Source: an uncultured Bacilli bacterium (GTDB lineage: Bacteria; Bacillota_I; Bacilli_A; RF39; UBA660). From it: DNA of 23,173 bases. The notes beneath the pieces were generated by a model. That model was not told the origin of the DNA, did no database searches, and worked only from the letters and a program-made list of their open reading frames with translations. This document shows positions 16,203 to 22,136 of the stretch, one piece after another (the first letter of the stretch is position 1; every line of letters starts with the position of its first letter). A program made the translations under genes and the position numbers. The DNA lies in NCBI GenBank assembly GCA_910579535.1, contig CAJTUR010000023.1, positions 1 through 23,173 of the forward strand, in the 5' to 3' direction.

Positions 16203-17596
16203 AGGTTATGTCTAATTTAAAAATGTATCATCAGAAAAGAGATTTTAAAAAAACGAAAGAACCAAAGGGAACGGTCCAAAAAATAAAAAGCAAAAAGTTA
16301 AAATTTGTGATTCAACATCATTTGGCACGTAAAGATCACTATGATTTACGATTAGAATGGCATGGAGTCTATATCAGTTTTGCAGTTCCAAAAGGCCCCT
16401 CTTTTAATCCAAAGGATAAACGTTTAGCTATTAAAGTAGAAGATCATCCTCTTAGTTACGGCAATTTTGAAGGTACCATTCCCAAAGGACAATATGGAGG
16501 GGGCACAGTTATGCTTTTTGATAAGGGATATTGGGAACCTTTTAAGGAAACTTCTCCAAATTTCGATGAAGGTCCGATTAAATTTTTTTTAAAAGGCAAA
16601 AGATTGACGGGTGGCTGGTCTTTGATTCGCTTTAAAGAACAATGGTTGTTAATTAAAGAAAAAGATGAATTTGTAAGTGAGGTCCAGATGAGCGATTTTG
16701 ACACCAGTATTAAAACAGGAAGAACCATGGATGAGATTGCAAATGGAGTTAAAAAGAAGAAAAAAGAAAAAATTGAAGTAACCAGTCCAGAGAAAATTAT
16801 TTTTGAAAAAGAAAAAATAACTAAAGGGGCTATTTTTTCATATTACCAACTTATTGCTAAAAGAATGCTTCCTTTTTTAGAGAATCGCCTGATTAGTACA
16901 GTGCGTTCTCCGAATGGATTAAAGAATGAAAAGTTCTTTATGAAACATTTAAATAATTCAAGTCAAGGTCTGGGTAAGAAAATGGTTAAGAATAAAACAG
17001 AGGATAAAACCGATTATTATTATTATTATATAAAAAATGAGAATGGATTGTTATCTGAAGTCCAAATGAATAGCTATGAGTTTCATATTTGGGGTGCTTT
17101 ACAAAATACAGTGAAAAAACCTGATTTCATTGTTTTTGATTTAGATCCCGATGAAGGGCTTTCTTTAAAAAAAGTAAGAGAAGGTGTTAAGGATTTAAAA
17201 GCATTTTTAGATCAATTAAAGTTAAAGTCCTATTTAAAAACAAGTGGTGGCAAAGGTTATCATATTTATGTTCCTTTACAAATGAGTTCGTGGGCAAAGT
17301 GTGAAAAAATTGCAAAAGATATTGCAGAGTTAATGGTTAAGACCTACCCTGAGAAATATACAACGAATATGAGAAAAGAAAACCGAAAAAAGAAAATATT
17401 TATTGACTATTTTAGAAATAAGTTTGGAGCAACCAGTGTTGCCCCCTACTCTTTACGTTTAAAAGACAAGGCTTCTATTTCTTGCCCTATTTATTGGAAA
17501 GAACTTGATTTTATTTCACCTGATGGAATTACTATTAAAAATATAAAAGAACGACTTAAGAAAAAAGATCCTTGGGCTGATTTTTTTAAATCTTAG
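16199..17596 (+). CDS. ligD: LigD-type 3'-phosphoesterase and polymerase fusion protein
   Basis: This 465-residue NHEJ end-processing protein lacks the ligase domain. Residues about 25-165 form the phosphoesterase domain, which trims 3'-phosphate and 3'-ribonucleotide ends. The residues known to be catalytic in Pseudomonas LigD are matched by H41, H47, D49, R51 (HHLARKDHYDLRLE) and H83. A Lys-rich linker (181-196) joins it to an archaeo-eukaryotic primase-type polymerase (about 197-465). That domain shows 'TSPEKIIFEKEKITKG', the metal ligands D314/D316 in 'FDLDPDEG', 'SGGKGYHIYVPL' (349-360) and 'FIDYFRN' with D403. It fills gaps, preferring ribonucleotides in characterised relatives. The start ATG overlaps the ligase stop; another ATG three codons later (16208) is possible. 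No clear terminator follows before the tRNA-Gly promoter. Confidence 0.95.
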   Translation: MKVMSNLKMYHQKRDFKKTKEPKGTVQKIKSKKLKFVIQHHLARKDHYDLRLEWHGVYISFAVPKGPSFNPKDKRLAIKVEDHPLSYGNFEGTIPKGQYGGGTVMLFDKGYWEPFKETSPNFDEGPIKFFLKGKRLTGGWSLIRFKEQWLLIKEKDEFVSEVQMSDFDTSIKTGRTMDEIANGVKKKKKEKIEVTSPEKIIFEKEKITKGAIFSYYQLIAKRMLPFLENRLISTVRSPNGLKNEKFFMKHLNNSSQGLGKKMVKNKTEDKTDYYYYYIKNENGLLSEVQMNSYEFHIWGALQNTVKKPDFIVFDLDPDEGLSLKKVREGVKDLKAFLDQLKLKSYLKTSGGKGYHIYVPLQMSSWAKCEKIAKDIAELMVKTYPEKYTTNMRKENRKKKIFIDYFRNKFGATSVAPYSLRLKDKASISCPIYWKELDFISPDGITIKNIKERLKKKDPWADFFKS

Positions 17597-17634
17597 TTTT
17601 TTTATTAAAAAGTCAAATTTCTTCAAAAATATAG

Positions 17635-17662
17635 TTGAAATCTTTTATTTTTATGGTATAAT
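17635..17662 (+). promoter_or_regulatory. Promoter of tRNA-Gly
   Basis: TTGAAA (17635-17640), a 16-base spacer and TATAAT (17657-17662) preceded by TGG (extended -10) lie 22 bases before the tRNA. Confidence 0.75.
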
Positions 17663-17684
17663 TTTAATTGTCATTTGAAGAAAT

Positions 17685-17758
17685 GCGGATGTAGTTTAAT
17701 GGTAGAGCTTCAGCCTTCCAAGCTGATAACGTGGGTTCGATTCCCATCATCCGCTCCA
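17685..17758 (+). tRNA. tRNA-Gly (anticodon TCC)
   Basis: The 74-base gene has an encoded CCA. The acceptor stem is GCGGATG with its complement CATCCGC, the D loop AGTTTAATGG type, the anticodon stem TCAGC/GCTGA around CTTCCAA (anticodon TCC), and the T arm has GGTTCGATTCC. The filamentous prophage begins about 50 bases after its 3' end; the tRNA itself is intact. Confidence 0.95.
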
Positions 17759-17787
17759 AATTGATTATAACTTTTTAAAAGTTGTAA

Positions 17788-17817
17788 TAAATTAAAGTTT
17801 TTATTTATTGTGTCAAA
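17788..17817 (-). pseudogene. 30-base relic matching integrase codons 23-32
   Basis: On the minus strand these 30 bases translate to FDTINKNFNL, identical to residues 23-32 of the integrase encoded at 18605-18634. Only two bases differ, both third positions that leave the amino acid unchanged (ACA/ACG Thr and AAT/AAC Asn). A stop codon lies two codons before it and similarity ends after it. It overlaps the left 12-bp repeat. A remnant of another integrase gene or a sequence that the integrase binds are both possible. Confidence 0.5.
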
Positions 17818-17820
17818 CAA
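17809..17820 (+). repeat. Left 12-bp direct repeat, putative attL core
   Basis: TGTGTCAAACAA occurs exactly here and at 23088-23099, just outside the integrase at one end and beyond the coat promoter at the other. It lies 50 bases after tRNA-Gly, so the insertion is next to, not within, the tRNA. Confidence 0.55.
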
Positions 17821-17827
17821 CTAGAAA

Positions 17828-17850
17828 AGGGTGCATTAGCACTCTTTTTT
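17828..17850. terminator. Bidirectional terminator at the integrase 3' end
   Basis: AGGGTGC (17828-17834) pairs with GCACTCT (17839-17845), with one G-T pair, around an ATTA loop. T residues follow on the plus strand and A residues before the stem give TTTTC on the minus strand. It can end integrase transcripts and stop read-through from the tRNA-Gly side. Confidence 0.65.
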
Positions 17851-18700
17851 AGTGCAAATAAACATCTACAGTCATAGAAACAGTACTATGCCCCATTGAA
17901 TGTGAAACAATGTCTACAGGCGTTTTTTTATGTATCATACGTGTTGCATAACTGTGCCTAAATTCATGTTGAGTTATAGGGTTCATATTAGCTTTACGAC
18001 ATGCCTTTAATTTATATCTATCAATAGTAGTTGGTGATAAAGGTTTCTTGCCGCCAAATATAAAATAATCAAAATTACGATCATAATACTTTTTAAAATA
18101 CATTCTTTTAAGTCGACATATTCTAAAACGTTCTAATGAATTTAATTTTAATGTACGAATTGAACTTTGATTTTTAGGTGTGTCAAGTTCTCTTTTTCCT
18201 TTTCTGTGTATACTATGGTTAATATGAATAAAATTCTTTTCTAAATCGCTGAAACGAAGCGCCATAGCTTCACTTGGTCTCGTACCATAAAAATACATAA
18301 AGTTAAAATATTGTTTAATAATGTAATCATCTAAATATTTTCTAAATTTTCTAAATTCTTTTAAAGTGTATACATGGTGTTCCTTTTTTTCTATTTTCTT
18401 TTTAAACTTAGGAATTTGTAAAACTAGATTTTCCTTTAAATAGTCACAATACATACAATATCTAAAAAATGCACTTAATTCATAATATAAATTACGATTA
18501 AAATTATTACTAAAATTTTTAGATAATATTTCGTTTTGCCAATTAATTAAATCTAGTTTAGTTAAAGAACTTAAATAATTATTTTTAAAATATGGCAAGA
18601 TATGTAAGTTAAAGTTTTTATTTATCGTGTCAAATCCTTGTTTTTTATGCCGATTTTGAGCATATATTTTGTACTCTTCGTATACTTCCTCGAAAAGCAT
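17849..18700 (-). CDS. int: Tyrosine recombinase/integrase of the prophage
   Basis: This 283-residue phage-type integrase breaks and joins DNA through a phosphotyrosine link. Residues about 1-100 form the SAM-like core-binding domain and 110-283 the catalytic domain. The full active site is visible: R141 (YGTRPSEA), K177 (TPKNQSS), H245-x-x-R248 (QHEFRHSYATR), H271 (MGHSTV) and Y281 (DVYLH), two residues from the C-terminus. It lacks the usual N-terminal AP2-type arm-binding domain, being short for phage integrases (often 350-400). The ATG is preceded by GAGGTGAGG and by a near-consensus promoter (18722-18749), so it can be expressed apart from the structural genes. It lies at the tRNA-Gly side of the prophage, the normal place for an integrase beside its attachment site. 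No excisionase gene is recognised. Confidence 0.92.
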   Translation of the reverse strand: MLFEEVYEEYKIYAQNRHKKQGFDTINKNFNLHILPYFKNNYLSSLTKLDLINWQNEILSKNFSNNFNRNLYYELSAFFRYCMYCDYLKENLVLQIPKFKKKIEKKEHHVYTLKEFRKFRKYLDDYIIKQYFNFMYFYGTRPSEAMALRFSDLEKNFIHINHSIHRKGKRELDTPKNQSSIRTLKLNSLERFRICRLKRMYFKKYYDRNFDYFIFGGKKPLSPTTIDRYKLKACRKANMNPITQHEFRHSYATRMIHKKTPVDIVSHSMGHSTVSMTVDVYLH

Positions 18701-18721
18701 TTTTCCTCACCTCGGAGGCTT

Positions 18722-18749
18722 ATTATAAATATTTTTACGCTTTTGTCAA
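18722..18749 (-). promoter_or_regulatory. Near-consensus promoter of the integrase gene
   Basis: The minus strand reads TTGACA (18744-18749), 16 bases, then TATAAT (18722-18727), both perfect boxes, 22 bases before the start codon. A small inverted repeat CCTC-G-GAGG (18710-18718) overlies the ribosome binding region. The strength of the promoter with no visible operator suggests near-constant expression or control by a factor not encoded here. Confidence 0.8.
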
Positions 18750-18786
18750 ATCACCTACCCTCATTTAAAACATTATAATTAATTTT

Positions 18787-19395
18787 CTATGGAATATCAA
18801 TATCATCTGAAAAGAAGTCATCACAATTGTTGTATCTCTTCCCTAGTATCTCTCCATTGTGTTGGTAGGTTAAATCTTTTATGATGGCATAGTTTCTTCT
18901 ATATGCGTCCCATAAGTTATGTTTCTGGACGTATTTAAATAACATGTTCACGTTTATAGGTTTCTTTACTCCATTTATGAATTCATAAATAGATAAGACT
19001 TTGTCACTTTCTTTTATATCTTTTGTTACTAAATCCAGGAATCTATTTTTAAATACATCACTATTTGAACTAACATCTCTAGGATCATATTGAAATTTAT
19101 TGTCATCTCCATAATGGATTAAGTACTTTAAACTGGAATTAACGTTTTTAACATATTCTAACATGTTCTCATTCACTTCTAATCTTTTAGCTAATGCGGA
19201 TAAGGTACATGGGTTCTTAAGCTTTATAACAAAGTGATAATGTGGTTTCTTTAACTCTCCGTCTTCTTTTACGTCTTGGTCATGCCTTATCCAACATGCT
19301 TCTTTTTCTTGAGCTAAGTTAAATAGTTGATTGTCGAAATTCTCATCATCCTCATAAATTATTCCTAAATAATTGTATTTACGTTCATTTTTCAT
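18787..19395 (-). CDS. HUH-type rolling-circle replication initiator (Rep_2/pMV158-RepB-like)
   Basis: This 202-residue protein nicks one strand at the origin to begin rolling-circle replication, staying joined to the 5' end through a tyrosine. It shows the HUH signature as HYH (H52, H54 in KPHYHFVIKL), preceded by the metal-binding pair H38/D41 (IRHDQD). The likely catalytic Y91 is in 'SSLKYLIHYGDDNKFQY', the form of the Rep_2 family, where RepB of plasmid pMV158 uses H39, D42, H55, H57 and Y99. Classical Ff phages use a pII protein of a different kind, so a plasmid-type initiator here is notable. GGAG is eight bases before the ATG. Upstream lie the 59-residue gene and an iteron-plus-hairpin region (19645-19705), a plausible origin. 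No helicase domain is attached. Confidence 0.88.
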   Translation of the reverse strand: MKNERKYNYLGIIYEDDENFDNQLFNLAQEKEACWIRHDQDVKEDGELKKPHYHFVIKLKNPCTLSALAKRLEVNENMLEYVKNVNSSLKYLIHYGDDNKFQYDPRDVSSNSDVFKNRFLDLVTKDIKESDKVLSIYEFINGVKKPINVNMLFKYVQKHNLWDAYRRNYAIIKDLTYQHNGEILGKRYNNCDDFFSDDIDIP

Positions 19396-19452
19396 ATATT
19401 CTACTCCAATCTTTAATTGCTTCAGTTAAATTTTCATAATTTACCTGGTATT

Positions 19453-19632
19453 TTATAAATATTTAGAATTATCTATTAAATCTTGTATATATACGTATCT
19501 TGTAAATATTGTTTTATTTTGTTTTATATATTTTCTAGATAATCTTTTAAAATAATAATAATCAGTAGTAAGATTCAATAAAATAGGTATAGAATTTGAA
19601 TCAATTGTAAAAATTAAATAAATTTTTTTCAT
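19453..19632 (-). CDS. Small prophage protein of 59 residues, unknown
   Basis: I do not recognise it. The frame runs from ATG at 19632, with AAGGAG eight bases upstream, to TAA at 19453. It encodes a 59-residue protein starting MKKIYLIFTIDSNSIPILL and continuing with a basic, tyrosine-rich half (DYYYFKRLSRKYIKQNK). It lies directly before the replication initiator on the same strand, where a copy-control protein, single-strand binding protein or other replication accessory would sit. The hydrophobic first third is too short and interrupted for a sure membrane segment. It fills most of a gap of 330 bases between two certain genes, and its ribosome binding site is among the best in the prophage, which makes it a good gene candidate. 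Confidence 0.65.
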   Translation of the reverse strand: MKKIYLIFTIDSNSIPILLNLTTDYYYFKRLSRKYIKQNKTIFTRYVYIQDLIDNSKYL

Positions 19633-19644
19633 TTTTAATACTCC

Positions 19645-19668
19645 TTACATAAATTACATAAATTACAT
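19645..19668. repeat. Three 9-base-spaced repeats (iteron-like)
   Basis: TTACAT occurs at 19645, 19654 and 19663, separated by AAA, giving two full TTACATAAA units and one partial. They abut the 11-bp hairpin at 19669-19705 and include the 5' leader of the 59-residue gene. Close spaced repeats beside a hairpin ahead of a Rep gene are typical of rolling-circle double-strand origins or operators. Confidence 0.55.
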
Positions 19669-19705
19669 GTAAATTGCATATTAGACGTGGCCCTATGCAA
19701 TTTAC
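19669..19705. promoter_or_regulatory. 11-bp perfect hairpin, candidate replication origin element
   Basis: GTAAATTGCAT (19669-19679) and ATGCAATTTAC (19695-19705) are perfect arms around a 15-base, unusually GC-rich loop (ATTAGACGTGGCCCT). No T tract follows on the minus strand, so it is not a normal terminator. A GC-rich exposed loop next to iterons fits a nick site for the HUH initiator, but the loop does not contain the known pMV158 nick sequence. Confidence 0.5.
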
Positions 19706-19726
19706 CTCTCTTTTTTGGGTTACTTT

Positions 19727-20452
19727 TTACTTTTCTTCAGTGGTTGAAACCGTTGAGGGTTCAACCACTGAAGAACTAATTCTTAAGAATGTATCGTAAG
19801 AATTGGCAATATTTCTACGACATTTTGTGATAGTGTTCGATATTAATGGGGCAACGTGTTCCTGTTCTTCATCGCTCCATTTCATGTTTTCAGCGTCTTT
19901 AAAGTGTTTTAATAGTACACCTATAAAGAAAAAGTTATACATCTTACAATCGATTTCATAGCGACAAAATCGACGAAATGTTAGAGGGATTTCCGCCCAC
20001 TCTTGAGCGGTTGTTAAGAAAATTATTTTTCTTTTTCTCATTTGACAAAGAAAGTCCATGACTTCTTTATTGATTTGACTTTTCTTTTGAAGTTCTGTGA
20101 ATATTTCATCATAGACAAAGACAAGTTGTTTTTTAGGGTCATTTCCTAAAGTGCCATTATCTAATTTTTCTTTCAGTTTTATGAGTTCATCAAAACCAGT
20201 AAAATAAGTGTATTTCACTCCTTGTATTCCACCGATATTACAGTATACTTCTATATTCTTTTTATTGTCTTGAAGATATTCTACAACTGAATACGTCTTT
20301 CCTGTGCCTTGTTTTCCACAATAACAATAGACTCCAAATTTTCCTCTTACGGGAATAAACCCTTTGCTAAAGAAACTTTTAAATTTTATTTTTACTTTAT
20401 ATACAAAGCACAAAATAACGAGTAATATCGCTATTATTATAATATAAATCAT
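19727..20452 (-). CDS. Zot/pI-like filamentous phage assembly ATPase
   Basis: This 241-residue membrane ATPase of the Zonular occludens toxin/pI family uses ATP to drive extrusion of the filamentous particle through the inner membrane. An N-terminal helix (about 2-18) anchors it. Walker A is GKQGTGKT (46-53) in 'YCYCGKQGTGKTYSVVEYL', Walker B is VFVYDE (111-116), and 'FLTTAQEWAEIPLTFRRFC' (145-163) is the Zot-type sensor region. Ff pI has its membrane helix after the ATPase; here it comes first, as in some other inoviruses. The enterotoxin name does not imply toxicity. AGGAG lies nine bases before the ATG. The gene follows the pVI-like gene by 12 bases, the III-VI-I order of Ff phages. Its last codons are built into a 16-bp perfect hairpin (19733-19775). 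Confidence 0.92.
   Translation of the reverse strand: MIYIIIIAILLVILCFVYKVKIKFKSFFSKGFIPVRGKFGVYCYCGKQGTGKTYSVVEYLQDNKKNIEVYCNIGGIQGVKYTYFTGFDELIKLKEKLDNGTLGNDPKKQLVFVYDEIFTELQKKSQINKEVMDFLCQMRKRKIIFLTTAQEWAEIPLTFRRFCRYEIDCKMYNFFFIGVLLKHFKDAENMKWSDEEQEHVAPLISNTITKCRRNIANSYDTFLRISSSVVEPSTVSTTEEK
19733..19775. promoter_or_regulatory. 16-bp perfect hairpin at the ATPase 3' end, candidate packaging signal
   Basis: Arms TTCTTCAGTGGTTGAA (19733-19748) and TTCAACCACTGAAGAA (19760-19775) pair perfectly around an 11-base loop (ACCGTTGAGGG). It lies within the last 16 codons of the ATPase and has no T tract on either side, so it is not a usual terminator. In Ff phages a long hairpin just after the last assembly gene marks the single strand for packaging; this one is in the matching place. 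Confidence 0.55.
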
Positions 20453-20464
20453 TTTTTTTCACTC

Positions 20465-20764
20465 CTATGGTTTTATTTTGTCATACCAAGTAATCGCAAG
20501 TTTAATGGCTTGTACCATTAAAGGTACTGTTAATATGAATGTTATGATTGCTATGGCTGAATTTAAGACAAATTCATTAATTCCTAAGTAAGACATTACC
20601 CATGGAACGATATTTCCTATATAATCAAAAAAGTTTGATATATAGTTTAAGGCTTCCGATACATCTGGAAGTAATTGGCTTATTAATTGGTCTATGGGGA
20701 GTAATAAAACGTTTACTAACACCATCACTAATTTAAATATACCATTTATAATGGCTTTTACCAT
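20465..20764 (-). CDS. pVI-like minor coat/membrane protein
   Basis: This 99-residue hydrophobic protein has an amphipathic N-terminal region (MVKAIINGIFKLVMVLVNVLLLPIDQL), a central helix 'VSEALNYISNFFDYIGNIVPWVMSYL' and a C-terminal membrane helix (about 70-93), ending in a short basic tail. Size, hydrophobic pattern and place between the pIII-like and pI-like genes fit pVI (also the DUF2523-type inovirus proteins), which caps the particle end together with pIII and aids release. The identification is from position and pattern; no catalytic residues are expected. The ribosome binding site is weak or distant (AAGGAAAG about 12 bases upstream, GTGAG nearer). It follows a 254-base hairpin-rich gap, unlike Ff phages where III and VI are adjacent. 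Confidence 0.7.
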   Translation of the reverse strand: MVKAIINGIFKLVMVLVNVLLLPIDQLISQLLPDVSEALNYISNFFDYIGNIVPWVMSYLGINEFVLNSAIAIITFILTVPLMVQAIKLAITWYDKIKP

Positions 20765-20786
20765 TTAGCTCACTTTCCTTTCTTCT

Positions 20787-20810
20787 ATTACTTTTTTGAA
20801 AAAAAGTAAT
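20787..20810. terminator. 11-bp hairpin upstream of the pVI-like gene
   Basis: ATTACTTTTTT (20787-20797) and AAAAAAGTAAT (20800-20810) pair perfectly with a two-base turn. A/T tracts form the stem itself. It stands 23 bases before the pVI-like start, so as a terminator it would limit transcription into pVI and the ATPase; it may also work as a single-strand hairpin. Confidence 0.45.
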
Positions 20811-20830
20811 CAAAAAACTTTCATTCTTTT

Positions 20831-20845
20831 ATCCCTCGTCGGGGT
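20831..20845. repeat. Small GC-rich hairpin in the phage intergenic region
   Basis: ATCCC (20831-20835) and GGGGT (20841-20845) pair, with one T-G pair, around TCGTC. It is one of four hairpins packed between 20787 and 20961 and is GC-rich in a very AT-rich setting. Confidence 0.35.
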
Positions 20846-20850
20846 GGCAT

Positions 20851-20885
20851 AACTTCCAAAAAAAATGAGATTTTTTTTAGAAGTT
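20851..20885. terminator. Long hairpin downstream of the pIII-like gene
   Basis: AACTTC-C-AAAAAAAA (20851-20865) pairs with TTTTTTTT-A-GAAGTT (20871-20885) with a single mismatch around TGAGA, a 15-position stem. On the minus strand the 3' arm is T-rich (8 T), so it can end transcripts from the coat/pIII unit. Confidence 0.55.
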
Positions 20886-20906
20886 GAACAACATTTTCTT
20901 TTGTTT

Positions 20907-20961
20907 TTGACGTGTCAAGAGTTGCCCTACGGCGTATCGCTAACGCTTGCCTCTTTGACAC
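20907..20961. promoter_or_regulatory. GC-rich stem-loop in the phage intergenic region, candidate origin
   Basis: GTGTCAAGAG (20912-20921) pairs with CTCTTTGACAC (20951-20961) with one bulged T. The enclosed 29 bases (TTGCCCTACGGCGT... to ...ACGCTTGC) are over half G+C and hold small sub-hairpins (GCG-TAT-CGC, TAC-GGC-GTA). A second inverted pair TTGAC-GT-GTCAA overlaps the left arm. The heptamer GTGTCAA is also the start of the proposed attachment core. Single-stranded phage origins often look like this. Confidence 0.45.
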
Positions 20962-21018
20962 TTCAATCTTTTCTTTTTTTTAATTAAACTAAATTAAATA
21001 GGTTTTTTTGACTTTTTT

Positions 21019-22134
21019 CTATAGGTCCATCATTTCTATTCTGTCATCATCTGGGTTCTTTAGGTTTTGAACAGTTCTATAGAGTTTTAGCATGAGCATA
21101 TAAAGGAATCCTCCTCCGAATAGGAGGTTCCATACATCTCTTAAGGGTTTGACTTCATTTTTTCCCCAAAACAGAGTATCTCCACATGGCAAAGATATGT
21201 CCTTATTCCACATTTTAAAGTGTATCGGTTCACATGTGGCGGTTATTTTGTTTACAAATCTTAATGGTGCCGTTATGACTCCAGATAGTCCACCATGGTC
21301 AGTGTCACTAAATGAATCAAAAAACGAGTTTGCTCCTTCTGTGTCGATGTTGTCATCGGTTAAACTATCATTGATACCATCTAATTTTTCATTCGTTTGT
21401 TGTTGGTTTTTATTTTGATTGTCGATTATTTCATTTTTATTTTTGTCATTATTTTGAATGATTTGATTTTTATTAAAATCACTATTATTTAAAATTTCGT
21501 CTTTATTATCATTAATGCTCGTGTCTTTAATTCCTAAGTCCGTTATCTGTGGAAAATAAAGCGCTCCTATTAACTCATCAAACGTTTTGGCGTCTAAACC
21601 ACTATGACCACTAAAATTAGCATAATTTAAATTCAATACATTAATTGCTTTTCTGGGTTTAAATCTTATGTATATAACACATTCTTGATTATAAGAGCAA
21701 GAAGAATCTATATTCAAAATATCCGCTTCATGTAACGATGAAACGCTTGCAAAATAGTAATTGAATTCACTTGTAGCGGTTACTATGTTTATGTAGGCTT
21801 CATAAGTGTGAGTTGGTTCAAAAGAGTAATTAAAATTGAAACCTATTGTATAATTTCCTGAACGACTAGAATTCTGGTCTACACCATAGGTGTATAAAGA
21901 ATATGTTCCATTTCTAAAACGTTGTAATTGGGGGTCATAAATGCTATTACCTGTACCATTATGGCCATATAAAGCCATTGAACCACTATTCCAATAAAAA
22001 CGACCTAATTCATATTTTTTGGTAGCTGATTCACTGTAATTCTCTCCAGTTGGTAAAGCATTAACATAAAATGGACATACGATTAAGAACAAAACTAAAG
22101 CACATATAAATTCTTTTAACATTTCTTTTTTCAT
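21019..22134 (-). CDS. pIII-like adsorption/minor tip protein
   Basis: This 371-residue secreted and membrane-anchored protein has a signal peptide at 1-26 (MKKEMLKEFICALVLFLIVCPFYVNA is its span), an extracellular beta-rich domain to about 205 with a Cys pair (SCSYNQEC), and an Asn/Gln/Lys-rich spacer at about 208-255. A second part follows with a Cys pair (TCEPIHF, LPCGDTLF) and a C-terminal helix (about 335-355) leaving a short cytoplasmic tail. N-terminal receptor domain, low-complexity spacer and C-terminal anchor is the layout of pIII. It is first in the III-VI-I order here. I chose ATG at 22134 over the GTG three codons earlier because GGGAG is eight bases upstream; the 115-residue gene stops just before it. 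The receptor cannot be inferred. Sequence recognition is weak, context strong. Confidence 0.75.
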   Translation of the reverse strand: MKKEMLKEFICALVLFLIVCPFYVNALPTGENYSESATKKYELGRFYWNSGSMALYGHNGTGNSIYDPQLQRFRNGTYSLYTYGVDQNSSRSGNYTIGFNFNYSFEPTHTYEAYINIVTATSEFNYYFASVSSLHEADILNIDSSCSYNQECVIYIRFKPRKAINVLNLNYANFSGHSGLDAKTFDELIGALYFPQITDLGIKDTSINDNKDEILNNSDFNKNQIIQNNDKNKNEIIDNQNKNQQQTNEKLDGINDSLTDDNIDTEGANSFFDSFSDTDHGGLSGVITAPLRFVNKITATCEPIHFKMWNKDISLPCGDTLFWGKNEVKPLRDVWNLLFGGGFLYMLMLKLYRTVQNLKNPDDDRIEMMDL

Positions 22135-22136
22135 GA

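Noticed and set aside
16456..16728. Minus-strand frame inside the PE-Pol gene
   Set aside because: Antisense shadow of a well-conserved domain; no start signal.
17740..17758. tRNA-Gly 3' end as the crossover site of the prophage
   Set aside because: No copy of the tRNA 3' sequence is present near the other end (22990-23173); the 12-bp repeat lies 50 bases after the tRNA.
19813..19821. TTCTACGAC, close to the pMV158 nick sequence TACTACGAC
   Set aside because: It is on the strand opposite to the phage genes and inside the ATPase coding region without a hairpin; probably chance.
19727..20452. Zonular occludens toxin as a virulence factor
   Set aside because: The similarity is to the ATPase domain of the pI assembly family; there is no toxin fragment and the context is phage assembly.
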